A stretch of 64,000 bases of DNA from Streptomyces caelestis (GCF_001279005.1 NZ_LGCN01000085.1:1-64000), one strand, 5' to 3'; numbered from the stretch's first letter, positions 19,248 to 29,290 are shown. Program-made: numbers and translations. Notes: generated by a model from the sequence alone, not told the origin.

Positions 19248-19607
19248 GTGGATCGTGTCGCGCTGCGCGGCCTGAAGGCCCGCGGGCATCATGGTGTGTT
19301 CCCCAAGGAGCGCGAGGAGGGCCAGACCTTCATCGTGGATCTCGTCCTCGGCCTGGACACCCGCCCGGCCGCGGCCGACGACGACCTGACGAAGACCGTG
19401 CACTACGGCATCGTGGCCGAAGAGGTCGTGGCGGTCGTCCAGGGCGAGCCCGTCGACCTCATCGAGACGCTCGCCGAGCACATCGCCCAGGTCTGTCTGA
19501 AGCACGACGTGGTGCGGGAGGTCGAGGTGTGCGTCCACAAGCCGGACGCGCCGATCACCGTGCCCTTCGACGACGTGACCGTCACCATCACCCGGAGCCG
19601 CGCATGA
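19248..19607 (+). CDS. folB: Dihydroneopterin aldolase
   Basis: FolB cleaves 7,8-dihydroneopterin to 6-hydroxymethyl-dihydropterin and glycolaldehyde. The 119-residue protein matches family length and contains LRGLKARGHHGVFPKEREEGQTF, the active-site Glu/His region, the HYGIVAEEV segment and the C-terminal VCVHKPDAPI with the catalytic Lys. GTG at 19248 follows the strong site CAGGAG (about 19234-19239) at correct spacing. Its stop overlaps the folK start as ATGA. Confidence 0.96.
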   Translation: MDRVALRGLKARGHHGVFPKEREEGQTFIVDLVLGLDTRPAAADDDLTKTVHYGIVAEEVVAVVQGEPVDLIETLAEHIAQVCLKHDVVREVEVCVHKPDAPITVPFDDVTVTITRSRA

Positions 19608-20215
19608 CCAGGCCGTCCATCCAGGGCCAGACCGACCCGACCGTCCAGCCCGTCCCCGCCTCCGTGGTCGAGCAGGTCGACGCCGCCGACGCCACCCTGC
19701 ACAATCCGAAACGGGCCGTGGTCGCCCTCGGCGCCAACCTCGGCAACCGCCTGGAGACCCTCCAGGGGGCCGTCGACGCCCTGGAGGACACTCCGGGCAT
19801 CCGCGTCAAGGCCGTCTCCCCCGTGTACGAGACGGAGCCGTGGGGCGTCGAGCCCGGCAGCCAGCCCGCGTACTTCAACGCGGTCGTGCTCCTGAAGACC
19901 ACCCTCCCCCCGTCCTCCCTGCTGGAGCGGGCGCACGCCGTCGAGGAGGCCTTCCACCGGGTCCGGGACGAACGCTGGGGCCCGCGCACCCTGGACGTGG
20001 ACATCGTCTCCTACGCGGACCTCCGCTCCGACGACCCGCACCTCACGCTCCCGCACCCGCGCGCCCACGAGCGCGCCTTCGTGCTCGCCCCCTGGCACGA
20101 CGCCGACCCCGAGGCGGAACTCCCCGGCCGCGGCCCGGTCGCCGATCTCCTCGACGCGGTCACCCGGGAGGGCGTCACGCCCCGCGCCGACCTGGAACTC
20201 CGGCTGCCCGAGTAG
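19604..20215 (+). CDS. folK: 2-amino-4-hydroxy-6-hydroxymethyldihydropteridine pyrophosphokinase
   Basis: FolK transfers diphosphate from ATP to 6-hydroxymethyl-dihydropterin, feeding folP. The 203-residue protein has an approximately 36-residue N-terminal extension before the conserved ALGANLGNRLETLQGAV. The signature RWGPRTLDVDIV and the C-terminal LPHPRAHERAFVLAPW then follow. ATG 19604 overlaps the folB stop. The four genes folP to folK cover the last steps of dihydropteroate synthesis except GTP cyclohydrolase, which lies nearby on the opposite strand. Confidence 0.96.
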   Translation: MTRPSIQGQTDPTVQPVPASVVEQVDAADATLHNPKRAVVALGANLGNRLETLQGAVDALEDTPGIRVKAVSPVYETEPWGVEPGSQPAYFNAVVLLKTTLPPSSLLERAHAVEEAFHRVRDERWGPRTLDVDIVSYADLRSDDPHLTLPHPRAHERAFVLAPWHDADPEAELPGRGPVADLLDAVTREGVTPRADLELRLPE

Positions 20216-20275
20216 CCGTTAAGGTCGACACGACCACATTCCGGGGCACCGTCCGGGGGAACGCGAAGGGACACC

Positions 20276-20764
20276 GTGAAAGAGCTGCGCATCAGGGTGC
20301 TGGCAGGCGTCTTCGTCGTGGCCGGGATCCTGTCCTGGGCCGGCGCCCGCCTCTGGAACTCCCTGGGCACCCTGCCGAGCGTGCCCGTGGCCGCGCCCAT
20401 CGTCCTCGCCCTGATCGCGGTGGTCCTCGCGGCCACCGCGCTGTCCCTCCGCGCCCGCCTCAGGGCCCAGCGCGAGCGGCAGGCCGACGCCAAGGGCGTC
20501 GATCCCCTGATGGCGGCCCGCGCGGTCGTGTTCGGGCAGGCCAGCGCCCTGGTGGCCGCGCTCGTCGCCGGCATGTACGGCGGCACGGGCGTCTTCCTGC
20601 TGGAGTCCCTGGACATCCCCGCCCGCCGTGACCAGGCCATCTACGCCGGCTTCTCGGTCCTGGCCGGCATCGGCGTCATAGCGGCGGCCCTTTTCCTGGA
20701 GCGCGTCTGCAAGCTCCCGGAGGACGACGACACGACCGGCCCGGGCACGGCTCCGACGGCGTGA
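20276..20764 (+). CDS. DUF3180 membrane protein
   Basis: A 162-residue integral membrane protein with four hydrophobic segments: about 7-25, 38-60, 88-110 and 125-145. A basic loop (LRARLRAQRERQADAKG) sits between the second and third. DUF3180 proteins consistently follow folK in actinobacteria (established genomic context) but have no known role. GTG start at 20276 is preceded by GAAGGGAC at about 20266. It converges on folE with only 12 bases between stops. Confidence 0.85.
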   Translation: MKELRIRVLAGVFVVAGILSWAGARLWNSLGTLPSVPVAAPIVLALIAVVLAATALSLRARLRAQRERQADAKGVDPLMAARAVVFGQASALVAALVAGMYGGTGVFLLESLDIPARRDQAIYAGFSVLAGIGVIAAALFLERVCKLPEDDDTTGPGTAPTA

Positions 20765-20776
20765 GTCGCGCCCGCG

Positions 20777-21382
20777 TCAGCGCGCCATGATCAGGCTCAT
20801 CGCCTCGTTGCGCGTCGCCGCGTCCCGCAGCTGACCGCGCACGGCCGAGGTGAGGGTCTTCGCACCGGGCTTGCGGATGCCCCGCATCGACATGCACATG
20901 TGCTCGCACTCCACGACCACGATCACCCCGCGCGGCTCCAGGATCTCCATCAGGGAGTCCGCGATCTGCGTGGTGAGCCGTTCCTGCACCTGCGGGCGGC
21001 GGGCGTAGACGTCCACCAGCCGGGCCAGCTTGGACAGCCCCGTGATCTTGCCGCTGGTGGACGGGATGTACCCGACGTGCGCCACGCCCCGGAACGGCAC
21101 CAGGTGGTGCTCGCAGGTCGAATACACCTCGATGTCCTTGACCAGCACCATCTCGTCGTGACCGAGGTCGAACGTCGTCGTCAGCACGTCCTCGGGCTTC
21201 TGCCACAGCCCCGCGAATATCTCCCGGTACGCCCGCGCCACCCGCGCCGGGGTCTCCAGCAGGCCCTCCCGGTCGGGGTCCTCGCCGATGGCGATCAGCA
21301 GCTCGCGCACGGCGTTCCGGGCCCGCTTCTCGTCGAACTCACCGATGGTGGCCATGCCGTCCAGCGTCACGGGGTCGGTCAT
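20777..21382 (-). CDS. folE: GTP cyclohydrolase I
   Basis: FolE converts GTP to dihydroneopterin triphosphate, the entry to folate synthesis. The 201-residue protein has the zinc-site and catalytic region [33 protein letters not shown], and [14 protein letters not shown], which supplies the second zinc Cys, as in the homodecameric family. ATG at 21382. It follows ftsH on the minus strand but a strong hairpin (21447-21486) separates them, so it may have its own promoter in the 142-base gap. It converges on the folP-folK series. Confidence 0.96.
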   Translation of the reverse strand: MTDPVTLDGMATIGEFDEKRARNAVRELLIAIGEDPDREGLLETPARVARAYREIFAGLWQKPEDVLTTTFDLGHDEMVLVKDIEVYSTCEHHLVPFRGVAHVGYIPSTSGKITGLSKLARLVDVYARRPQVQERLTTQIADSLMEILEPRGVIVVVECEHMCMSMRGIRKPGAKTLTSAVRGQLRDAATRNEAMSLIMAR

Positions 21383-21446
21383 GTGGGATGCCTCGTTCCT
21401 GTGCTGTCACGCGTGAGGGGCACGCGTCTCCACCGCGGGTACGCAC

Positions 21447-21486
21447 ATGCCGCGCCCCCCAGGCTAGAACCTGGGGGGCGCGGCAT
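21447..21486. terminator. 17-bp perfect hairpin between ftsH and folE
   Basis: Arms ATGCCGCGCCCCCCAGG (21447-21463) and its exact complement (21470-21486) flank the 6-base loop CTAGAA. Reading on the minus strand it lies 38 bases after the ftsH stop. The symmetry and position suggest ftsH termination or partial attenuation of folE. Confidence 0.75.
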
Positions 21487-21524
21487 CCATTCCGGGCCCG
21501 GCGGGGCCGCCGGGAGCCTCGGGA

Positions 21525-23564
21525 TCAGCTCTCGGGGCGTTCCTCCGGGGTCCGCTCCGGTGCCGGGGCGGGGTCCGTCGTGGTGTTCTTGACGGTGGTG
21601 ATGGCCGGCGTCGCGCCGTTCGCCCCGTTCGTCAGGGCCAGCTCCTTGGGGGAGAGGACCGGCGGGCGGGTGGACGGCGTACGGCGGGAGGAGCCGGTCC
21701 AGGCGGGCCTGGGCGGGCGCTTGACGATCGGCGCGAAGATCTCGGCGATCTCCTCCTTGCCCAGCGTCTCCCGCTCCAGGAGGGCCAGGACCAGGTTGTC
21801 GAGGACGTCGCGGTTCTCGACCAGGATCTCCCACGCCTCGTTGTGCGCGGTCTCGATGAGCTTCTTGACCTCTTCGTCGACCAGCGCGGCGACCTCTTCC
21901 GAGTAGTCGCGCTGGTGAGCCATCTCACGTCCGAGGAACGGCTCGGTGTTGTCCCCGCCGAACTTGATCGCACCGAGGCGCTCGGTCATGCCGTACTGCG
22001 TGACCATCGCGCGGGCCACACCGGTGGCCTTCTCGATGTCGTTGGCGGCGCCGGTGGTCGGGTCGTGGAAGACGAGCTCCTCGGCCGCGCGGCCGCCCAG
22101 CATGTAGGCGAGCTGGTCCAGCATCTCGTTGCGCGTGGTCGAGTACTTGTCCTCGTCCGGGAGCACCATCGTGTAGCCGAGGGCACGGCCCCGGGAGAGG
22201 ATCGTGATCTTGTGGACGGGGTCGGAGTTCGGGGAGGCCGCCGCCACCAGGGCGTGTCCGCCCTCGTGGTACGCGGTGATCTTCTTCTCCTTGTCCGACA
22301 TGATCCGGGTCCGCTTCTGCGGGCCCGCGACCACACGGTCGATCGCCTCGTCCAGCATCTTGTTGTCGATCAGCTTCTGATCGCTGCGCGCGGTCAGCAG
22401 CGCGGCCTCGTTCAGCACGTTGGCCAGGTCGGCGCCGGTCATGCCGGGGGTGCGGCGGGCGACGGCCGAGAGGTCGACGTCCGGGGCGACCGGCTTGCCC
22501 TTCTGGTGCACCTTGAGGATCTCGAGGCGGCCCTGCATGTCCGGGCGGTCGACCGCGATCTGGCGGTCGAAGCGGCCGGGGCGCAGCAGCGCCGGGTCGA
22601 GGATGTCGGGCCGGTTCGTCGCGGCGATGAGGATCACGCCGCCCTTGACGTCGAAGCCGTCCATCTCGACGAGGAGCTGGTTCAGGGTCTGCTCGCGCTC
22701 GTCGTGACCGCCGCCGAGGCCGGCGCCGCGGTGACGGCCGACCGCGTCGATCTCGTCGACGAAGACGATCGCGGGAGCGTTGGCCTTGGCCTGCTCGAAC
22801 AGGTCACGGACCCGGGAGGCGCCGACACCGACGAACATCTCGACGAAGTCGGAACCGGAGATCGAGTAGAACGGCACACCGGCCTCGCCCGCGACGGCAC
22901 GCGCGAGCAGGGTCTTGCCGGTACCGGGCGGGCCGTAGAGCAGGACGCCCTTGGGGATCTTCGCCCCGACGGCCTGGAACTTCGCCGGCTCCTGCAGGAA
23001 CTCCTTGATCTCGTGGAGCTCCTCCACCGCCTCGTCCGATCCCGCGACGTCGGAGAACGTCGTCTTCGGGGTGTCCTTGGTGATGAGCTTCGCCTTGGAC
23101 TTGCCGAACTGCATGACGCGGGAGCCGCCGCCCTGCATCTGGTTCATCAGGAACAGGAAGACCACGACGATGAGGACGAAGGGCAGCAGGGACAGCAGAA
23201 TGCTCACGAAGGGGTTCTGCTTGGACGGCGAGACCGTGTAGCCGTCCGGGATCTGCTTGTTCTGGAACTTGTCCTGCAGCGTGCTGGCGATGGTGACGCC
23301 CTGGTCGCCGATGTAGCTCGCCTGGATCTTCGAGCTGTCCTTGACCTTGACGCCGTCCTTGAGCTGGACCTTGATGGTCTGCTCGTCGCCGGTGGTCAGC
23401 TTGGCCGACTCGACCTTGTTCTCATTGATCGCCTGGACGACCTCGCCGGTGTCCACCGTCTTGTAGCCGCCGGACGAGCCGACGACCTGCATCAACACGA
23501 CCACGGCGAGGACGGCCAGCACGATCCACATGACCGGCCCACGGAAGTATCGCTTCACGTCCAT
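21525..23564 (-). CDS. ftsH: ATP-dependent zinc metalloprotease FtsH
   Basis: FtsH is a membrane AAA+ protease that degrades misfolded or regulatory membrane and cytosolic proteins. The 679-residue protein has a first membrane helix at about 10-27 ([18 protein letters not shown]), a periplasm-type domain, and a second helix at about 125-145. The AAA domain has Walker A GPPGTGKT, Walker B IVFVDEID and the SRH region [21 protein letters not shown]. The protease domain has HEGGH. The tail is Pro/Thr-rich. The start at [10 protein letters not shown] (23564) fits family members; an ATG 12 codons upstream (23600) is an alternative, and neither has a strong ribosome site. Confidence 0.96.
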   Translation of the reverse strand: MDVKRYFRGPVMWIVLAVLAVVVLMQVVGSSGGYKTVDTGEVVQAINENKVESAKLTTGDEQTIKVQLKDGVKVKDSSKIQASYIGDQGVTIASTLQDKFQNKQIPDGYTVSPSKQNPFVSILLSLLPFVLIVVVFLFLMNQMQGGGSRVMQFGKSKAKLITKDTPKTTFSDVAGSDEAVEELHEIKEFLQEPAKFQAVGAKIPKGVLLYGPPGTGKTLLARAVAGEAGVPFYSISGSDFVEMFVGVGASRVRDLFEQAKANAPAIVFVDEIDAVGRHRGAGLGGGHDEREQTLNQLLVEMDGFDVKGGVILIAATNRPDILDPALLRPGRFDRQIAVDRPDMQGRLEILKVHQKGKPVAPDVDLSAVARRTPGMTGADLANVLNEAALLTARSDQKLIDNKMLDEAIDRVVAGPQKRTRIMSDKEKKITAYHEGGHALVAAASPNSDPVHKITILSRGRALGYTMVLPDEDKYSTTRNEMLDQLAYMLGGRAAEELVFHDPTTGAANDIEKATGVARAMVTQYGMTERLGAIKFGGDNTEPFLGREMAHQRDYSEEVAALVDEEVKKLIETAHNEAWEILVENRDVLDNLVLALLERETLGKEEIAEIFAPIVKRPPRPAWTGSSRRTPSTRPPVLSPKELALTNGANGATPAITTVKNTTTDPAPAPERTPEERPES

Positions 23565-23752
23565 CCATACGGAGCGGTGCCGCCCCGTCCCTCCTGCCAT
23601 AGTGAGTTTGATAAAGACTGTTCTTCGGACGGTACCCCAGCATCGCCCCCCGAAGCTGCGAGGGACAGCCGGCGATCGCGTCCACGCATGCTCCAACGCC
23701 GCGGAGCCCGCCGGGGTTCCCGATCACCGTACGGCGGACCGGGCCCCCGGCC

Positions 23753-24313
23753 TCAGCCGCCGTAGACGTGGGGCGCGAGCGTACCGACGAACGGGAGGTT
23801 GCGGTACTTCTCGGCGTAGTCGAGGCCGTAGCCGACGACGAACTCGTTGGGGATGTCGAAGCCGACCCATTCCACGTCGATGGCGACCTTGGCGGCGTCG
23901 GGCTTGCGCAGCAGCGTGCACACCTTGAGGGAGGCGGGCTCGCGCGAGCCGAGGTTGGAGATCAGCCAGGACAGGGTCAGTCCGGAGTCGATGATGTCCT
24001 CGACGATCAGGACGTGCCGGCCCTTGATGTCGGTGTCGAGGTCCTTGAGGATCCGCACCACACCGGAGGACTGGGTCCCCGCCCCGTACGAGGACACGGC
24101 CATCCAGTCCATCGTGACGGGGGTGGACAGCGCTCGGGCGAGGTCGGCCATCACCATCACCGCGCCCTTGAGCACGCCGACGATCAGCAGGTCCTTGCCC
24201 GCGTACTCCGCGTCGATCTTCGCGGCCAGCTCCACCAGCTTGGCGTCGATCTCTTCCTTGGTGATGAGCACCTTCTCGAGGTCGGCACCCATGTCTTTCG
24301 CGTCCACCCGCAT
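23753..24313 (-). CDS. hpt: Hypoxanthine phosphoribosyltransferase
   Basis: Hpt salvages hypoxanthine and guanine using PRPP. The 186-residue protein shows [19 protein letters not shown], the flexible loop region [14 protein letters not shown], the PRPP-binding motif [14 protein letters not shown] and the base-binding [17 protein letters not shown]. The ATG at 24313 ([14 protein letters not shown]) is chosen; GTG three bases upstream and ATG 24292 are alternatives. It follows tilS by 68 bases in the conserved tilS-hpt-ftsH order. Confidence 0.95.
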   Translation of the reverse strand: MRVDAKDMGADLEKVLITKEEIDAKLVELAAKIDAEYAGKDLLIVGVLKGAVMVMADLARALSTPVTMDWMAVSSYGAGTQSSGVVRILKDLDTDIKGRHVLIVEDIIDSGLTLSWLISNLGSREPASLKVCTLLRKPDAAKVAIDVEWVGFDIPNEFVVGYGLDYAEKYRNLPFVGTLAPHVYGG

Positions 24314-24381
24314 CACTTTCGGTCGTCCCACCGGCCGGTCCGGTCCGCCCCGCGACTCGTACGGGTCGGTGGGGTCCGGAT

Positions 24382-25407
24382 TCAGCCCTGCCGAATCACC
24401 AGTCTGCCACCCTGCCGGCGGGCGACGACCCGGCCGGGGAGATTGATGGCCCCCTGACCGCGCCAGCCGGTGATCAGCCGGTCGACTTCCTCGATGTGGC
24501 GGGCGAACAGCGAACCGGCCGGCGCGCCGGCCTCGATGGCGGCGCGCCGCAGCACACGGCGGCGTACGGCGGGCGGCAGGTCGTGCAGCGCGGCGCACTC
24601 CAGGCGGCCGTCGGCGTCGCGGACGCCGGCCTCGGCCCGGCCGGCCCAGGCGTCGAGGGCGTCGGCATCGTCACGGGAGAGCTGGGCCGTACGGGCGAGG
24701 GCCTCGACGACGCCCTTGCCGAGGGCCTTCTCCAGGGCGGGCAGGCCCTCGTGGCGGAGCCGGGAGCGGGTGTAGGCGGGGTCGGCGTTGTGCGGGTCGT
24801 CCCAGACGGGCAGGGACTGGACCATGCAGGCCTTGCGGGCGGTCTGCCGGTCGAGCCGCAGGAAGGGGCGCCGGTAACGGCCGTCGGCCCCCGAGACCGC
24901 GGCCATTCCGGACAGGGAGCGGATGCCGGAGCCGCGGGCGAGGCCGAGCAGGACGGTCTCGGCCTGGTCGTCGCGGGTGTGGCCGAGCAGGACGGCGGCG
25001 GCGCCGTGCCGGTCGGCGGCGGCGTCCAGGGCGGCGTAGCGGGCGTCCCGGGCGGCGGCTTCGGGGCCGCCGTCGCGGCCGACGGTGACCGCGACGGACT
25101 CGACGGGTTGGAGGCCGAGTTCGCGCAGGCGCGAGGCGACTTCGGCGGCGCGCAGGTCGGAGTCGGCCTGGAGGCCGTGGTCGACGGTGACGCCGCCGGC
25201 GCGGACGCCCAGGCGGGGGGCTTCGAAGGCGAGGGCGGAGGCGAGCGCCATGGAGTCGGCGCCGCCGGAGCAGGCCACGAGCACGAGGGGGGAGGGTGGC
25301 GGCTCGTGCGCGGGGCGGCCGGGCGCCCGGCCGTGGTCGTCGAGGATGTCGTTCAGGACGCGGCGGACCGCCAGGCGTATCGCCGCGACCGCAGGATGGG
25401 GACCCAT
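24382..25407 (-). CDS. tilS: tRNA(Ile)-lysidine synthase
   Basis: TilS lysidinylates C34 of tRNA-Ile(CAU), switching it from AUG to AUA decoding. The 341-residue protein carries the N-type ATP pyrophosphatase loop [15 protein letters not shown] (about residue 45), [29 protein letters not shown] and the distal [17 protein letters not shown]. The C-terminal domain is short, as in other actinobacteria. ATG at 25407. First gene of the tilS-hpt-ftsH-folE series. Confidence 0.95.
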   Translation of the reverse strand: MGPHPAVAAIRLAVRRVLNDILDDHGRAPGRPAHEPPPSPLVLVACSGGADSMALASALAFEAPRLGVRAGGVTVDHGLQADSDLRAAEVASRLRELGLQPVESVAVTVGRDGGPEAAARDARYAALDAAADRHGAAAVLLGHTRDDQAETVLLGLARGSGIRSLSGMAAVSGADGRYRRPFLRLDRQTARKACMVQSLPVWDDPHNADPAYTRSRLRHEGLPALEKALGKGVVEALARTAQLSRDDADALDAWAGRAEAGVRDADGRLECAALHDLPPAVRRRVLRRAAIEAGAPAGSLFARHIEEVDRLITGWRGQGAINLPGRVVARRQGGRLVIRQG

Positions 25408-25599
25408 GTCCGGTTCCCTTCATGAAATTGTCGGGGGGTGAGCCCGAGGTTCGGTCACTCAGAGTGTGTAGATGGTGACAGAACCGGGCCGTTCCCCGAG
25501 CATTGCACGCCTACTCCGGACTCACGGTCCCTCGGACGGGTGATTGAAGGGGCGTCCGTCTGCCGTCGGCCGTGCACGGCGCATGACGGTGCGCGGGGC

Positions 25600-26733
25600 T
25601 CAGGCTTCCGGTTTGCGGTGCACCCGTGTGATCCAGTCCGCCGGTTTGGCGATCTCCGCCTTGGTGGGGAGCGTGTTGGGCGAGGTCCACACCCGGTTGA
25701 AGCCGTCCATGCCGACCTCCTCGACGACGGCGCGCACGAAGCGTTCGCCGTCGCGGTACTGACGGAGCTTGGCGTCCAGGCCGAGCAGCTTGCGCAGGGC
25801 CATGTCCAGGCGGGAGGCGCCCTTGGCGCGGCGCTGCTGGAACTTCTCGCGGATCTCGGCGACGCTCGGCACGACCGCGGGGCCGACGCCGTCCATCACG
25901 AAGTCGGCGTGGCCCTCCAGCAGGGACATCACGGCCGTGAGGCGGCCGAGGATCTCACGCTGGGCGGGGGTCTGCACGAGCTCGACCAGGGAGCGCCCCT
26001 CGTCGCCCTCCTCGCCCTCGGGACGGCCTCCGGCGAGCGACTGGGCGGCCTCGCGGACGCGTTCCAGGACGGTCATGGGGTCGACGTCGGTCTCCCCCAG
26101 GAACGACTGGATCTCGCCCTCCAAGTGGTCCCGCAGCCAGGGCACGGCGGTGAACTGGGTGCGGTGGGTCTCCTCGTGGAGGGTCACCCACAGGCGGAAG
26201 TCGTGGGGCTCGACGTCGAGTTCGCGTTCGACGTGGACGATGTTGGGGGCGACGAGCAGCAGCCGGCCGGCGCCGTTCGCGCCGGCCGGGAGGTCGCGGG
26301 TGGCGGGGGCGAAGGTCTCGTACTGGCCGAGGACGCGGGAGGCGAGGAAGGACAGCAGCATGCCCAGCTCCACACCGGTGACCTTGCCGCCGACGGCGCC
26401 GAGGACCACGTTGCCGGGGCCGGTGCCGCGCCGTTCCTGCATCTTGTCGAGGAGTGGTTTGAGCAGTTCGCGGAAGCCGGCGACGTTGGCCCGGACCCAG
26501 CCGGGGCGGTCGACGACGAGGAGGGGCGTGTCGTGGGTCTCCTCGGTGCCCAGACGAGTGAAGCCCCGGACGTGTTCCTCCGAGGACTTCGCGTGCCGGC
26601 GAAGTTCCGCGACGACGGCCCGGGCCTCGTCGCGGCTCACGTCGGGGCCCGGCCGCATGAGCCGGGTCGCGGTCGCGACCGCGAGATTCCAGTCGACCAT
26701 CCCGGAAGAAGCAGCACCACCGATGCTCGTCAT
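25600..26733 (-). CDS. Zinc-dependent metalloprotease-like protein (zincin_2 / DUF2342)
   Basis: A 377-residue protein of the actinobacterial zincin_2 group, often labelled as associated with coenzyme F420 biosynthesis. It contains the zincin motif HEETHRTQF (HExxH) in WVTLHEETHRTQFTAVPWL, the downstream helix LLEGHADFVMDG that can supply a third ligand, and a conserved VDWNLAVATATRL start. Substrate unknown; the F420 link is a family label, not shown by this context. The gene is upstream of tilS on the same strand, 192 bases away. Confidence 0.87.
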   Translation of the reverse strand: MTSIGGAASSGMVDWNLAVATATRLMRPGPDVSRDEARAVVAELRRHAKSSEEHVRGFTRLGTEETHDTPLLVVDRPGWVRANVAGFRELLKPLLDKMQERRGTGPGNVVLGAVGGKVTGVELGMLLSFLASRVLGQYETFAPATRDLPAGANGAGRLLLVAPNIVHVERELDVEPHDFRLWVTLHEETHRTQFTAVPWLRDHLEGEIQSFLGETDVDPMTVLERVREAAQSLAGGRPEGEEGDEGRSLVELVQTPAQREILGRLTAVMSLLEGHADFVMDGVGPAVVPSVAEIREKFQQRRAKGASRLDMALRKLLGLDAKLRQYRDGERFVRAVVEEVGMDGFNRVWTSPNTLPTKAEIAKPADWITRVHRKPEA

Positions 26734-26842
26734 GCGTCAACGGTACGTGAGTGCCCGGGTTTCGGGCAGGACGGCGAGGTGACCGAGGTGCACCGGGGGT
26801 GGGGGCCGGCGGCGGCCGGGCGCGGTGCCGTTCGTCGCGCCT

Positions 26843-26957
26843 GCGGTTTCCCGCCCCCGCCGCCCCTTCCCGTCCCGTCTCCGGGGGCTTCGCCCCCGGG
26901 CCCCCGTGCGCCCACGCGGCAAGCCGCATGCCGACACGGCCCCGCGCCCCTTTCGGG
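26843..26957. repeat. Second copy of dispersed GC-rich intergenic repeat with hairpin
   Basis: The sequence around 26855-26880 (CCCGCCCCCGCCGCCCC then TTCCCGTCCCG) matches one arm of the element at 7216-7360. It is followed by a perfect hairpin CCGGGGGC-TTC-GCCCCCGG at 26881-26899 and a further GC-rich block ending in CGCCCCTTTCGGGG. It lies directly downstream of the dacB-type stop and probably terminates that gene. Confidence 0.65.
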
Positions 26958-26958
26958 G

Positions 26959-28581
26959 TCAGCGGCAGCCGCAGGCCGCCAGGGCGGTGGCCGCCTTGTC
27001 CAGGGCGGACTGGGCCGCCGTCGGGTCGGTGGTGGCGTTCGCCAGGAAGGCGAAGGCCACCAGGCGGCCGTCCTGGTCGACGACCGTGCCCGCCAGTGTG
27101 TTCACGCCGGTGAGTGTGCCGGTCTTGGCGCGTACGACGCCGGCCGCGCCGTCGGTGTAGCGGCCGGCGAGGGTGCCGGTGAAGCCGGCGACGGGCAGGC
27201 CGGTGAGGGCGGGGCGCAGCTCGGGGTGGGCCGGGTCGCCGGCCTTGACGAGCAGGGCGGTGAGGAGGCCGGCGGTGAGTTTGCCGCGCCGGTCGAGGCC
27301 GCTGCCGTCCCTGATGTCGATGCCGGCCCCCTGCAGGGGGAGGCCCAGGTGCTTCAGGCGGGCGGTGACCGCCGCGCCGGCGCCGGCGAGGTCGGCGCTC
27401 CCGCCGGTGGCCAGGGCGGTGTGGCGGGCGAGGGCCTCGGCGAGGTCGTTGTCGCTGTCGGTCAGCATCCGCTCGACGAGGGCGGCCAGCGGGGGCGAGG
27501 AGACCGTGGCGAGGGTGGAGGCGCGGGCGGTGGCCTTCGAGGGGCCGGGGGGCGTGGCCTTGACGCCGCGCTCCTCCAGCAGGCCGCCGAAGGTCCGCGC
27601 GGCGTCGGCCGCCGGGTCCGCGGCCCGTGGGGCCGGGCCGCTGGTGGAGTCGTCGGTGCGGGCCTCGTCGACCATGAGGGGGGTGACGGCGGCGATGTTC
27701 GGGTTGACCCCGATCGGGTGAAGGGTGGCGCCCTTGTAGAGGGTCGTGTCGTACGACAGCGTCACCTCGCGCACCCCGCGTTCGGCCAGGGCGGCGGCGG
27801 TCCGCTCCGCGAGGTCGCGCAGGCTCGCCAGTCCCCGGGCCTCCTTGCGGGCGGTGAGCGTGGGGTCGCCGCCGCCGACCAGGACGACCTCCTCGGTGTC
27901 GGGTTCGTACACCGCGCGGGTGGTGAGGCGGTGGTCGGCGCCCATCGCGGAGAGCGCGGCGACGGCGGTGGCGATCTTGGTGGTCGAGGCGGGGGTGAGC
28001 GCGTCCTCGGAGCCTGTGCCGTAGAGCCGTTCGCCGGTGGCCACGTCGACCACGGCGGCGGAGCGGCTGCCGAGCGCGGGGTTTTTCAGCAGCGGGTCGA
28101 GGACGGCGCCGAGGGCCTCGCGGCCGGGCGCCGACTTCACGGTGGTGGCGGTTCCGCCGAGGCCGGTGAGCACGGAGACGGCCGGCGGGGCGGCCTGGGA
28201 TCCGCGGGGCGGCGTACCGGCGTGGGCGCGGGTGCCGCCGTGATCTGTGCCACGCGCGACGTCCAGGGCCACGGCCCGGTCCCGCTCGGCCGTACGCTGA
28301 CCCGAGGAGTCCCAGGGACCGGCGGCGGTCACCACACCCGCGGCCAGCGCCAGACCGGCGGTGGCGGCGGTCGCGGTGAACCGCCAGGTCTTCGGCCGCG
28401 GGGCCCGTGGTGATCCCGGTCGGTCCGGCCGTGCGAACCGTGGTCCGACGGCCGCGGCGACACGCGCCAGACGTGGCCGTACGGTCTCCGCGGCCCGGGT
28501 GAGACGAGGTCGTACGGCGTCCGCGATCCGCACGACGTGCGGTGCCGCGGCCCGCCAAGGCCTCAGCTCTGGCACGACCAC
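26959..28581 (-). CDS. dacB: D-alanyl-D-alanine carboxypeptidase/endopeptidase (PBP4 family)
   Basis: A peptidase S13 penicillin-binding protein that trims peptidoglycan stem peptides outside the membrane. The 540-residue protein has a basic cytoplasmic N-terminus with repeated VRPRL units. One membrane/signal segment follows (about 72-90, TAATAGLALAAGVVTAAG), and then the catalytic motifs SxxK (ASTTKI), SxN (TDSDNDLAE) and KTG (RAKTGTLTGV). GTG at 28581 is used; a GTG at 28575 sits at better spacing from the AAAGGGG site. Divergent from ppa, 79 bases apart. Confidence 0.93.
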   Translation of the reverse strand: MVVPELRPWRAAAPHVVRIADAVRPRLTRAAETVRPRLARVAAAVGPRFARPDRPGSPRAPRPKTWRFTATAATAGLALAAGVVTAAGPWDSSGQRTAERDRAVALDVARGTDHGGTRAHAGTPPRGSQAAPPAVSVLTGLGGTATTVKSAPGREALGAVLDPLLKNPALGSRSAAVVDVATGERLYGTGSEDALTPASTTKIATAVAALSAMGADHRLTTRAVYEPDTEEVVLVGGGDPTLTARKEARGLASLRDLAERTAAALAERGVREVTLSYDTTLYKGATLHPIGVNPNIAAVTPLMVDEARTDDSTSGPAPRAADPAADAARTFGGLLEERGVKATPPGPSKATARASTLATVSSPPLAALVERMLTDSDNDLAEALARHTALATGGSADLAGAGAAVTARLKHLGLPLQGAGIDIRDGSGLDRRGKLTAGLLTALLVKAGDPAHPELRPALTGLPVAGFTGTLAGRYTDGAAGVVRAKTGTLTGVNTLAGTVVDQDGRLVAFAFLANATTDPTAAQSALDKAATALAACGCR

Positions 28582-28660
28582 CAGCCCCTTTCGCGATCAC
28601 ACACCTGCGTGAGGGACACTTAACCACCAGAACTATGTGCTGATCATGGAGGAGCGTCCG

Positions 28661-29152
28661 GTGGAGTTCGACGTCACGATCGAGATCCCGAAGGGTTCGC
28701 GGAACAAGTACGAGGTGGACCACGAGACGGGTCGGATCCGCCTGGACCGTCGGCTCTTCACCTCGACCGCCTACCCGACCGACTACGGCTTCGTCGAGAA
28801 CACCCTCGGCGAGGACGGCGACCCGCTGGACGCGCTGGTCATCCTGGACGAGCCGACGTTCCCGGGCTGCCTGATCCGCTGCCGCGCGATCGGCATGTTC
28901 CGGATGACGGACGAGGCCGGCGGCGACGACAAGCTGCTCTGCGTCCCGTCGACGGACCCGCGCGTGGAGCACCTGCGGGACATCCACCACGTGTCCGAGT
29001 TCGACCGCCTGGAGATCCAGCACTTCTTCGAGGTCTACAAGGACCTGGAGCCGGGCAAGTCGGTCGAGGGCGCCAACTGGGTGGGCCGGGTGGACGCCGA
29101 GGCGGAGATCGAGCGGTCCTACAAGCGTTTCAAGGAGACGGGCGGCCACTGA
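28661..29152 (+). CDS. ppa: Inorganic pyrophosphatase
   Basis: Soluble family I pyrophosphatase that hydrolyses PPi and pulls biosynthetic reactions forward. The 163-residue protein has the usual length, [13 protein letters not shown], the signature [11 protein letters not shown] with metal-binding aspartates, [20 protein letters not shown], and [16 protein letters not shown] start 28661 follows GGAGG (about 28648-28652) at eight bases; the upstream in-frame ATGs are not needed. Confidence 0.96.
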   Translation: MEFDVTIEIPKGSRNKYEVDHETGRIRLDRRLFTSTAYPTDYGFVENTLGEDGDPLDALVILDEPTFPGCLIRCRAIGMFRMTDEAGGDDKLLCVPSTDPRVEHLRDIHHVSEFDRLEIQHFFEVYKDLEPGKSVEGANWVGRVDAEAEIERSYKRFKETGGH

Positions 29153-29175
29153 GCCCTCCCGCTGCGCGACGCAGG

Positions 29176-29207
29176 AACGGGCCGCACGCGCGCGTGCGGC
29201 CCGTTTT
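29176..29207 (+). terminator. Intrinsic terminator of ppa
   Basis: Arms AACGGGCCGCAC (29176-29187) and GTGCGGCCCGTT (29194-29205) are perfectly complementary, with central GCGCGC and a following TTTT at 29204-29207. It is 24 bases after the ppa stop: a classical hairpin plus T-run. Confidence 0.88.
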
Positions 29208-29290
29208 GCCGTGCGTGCGCATACTGAGGCTGTACGGGGCAGGCTTACGGACGGTCCCACGGACGGTGTCGTAAAGGGAGAGCGGAGCAG

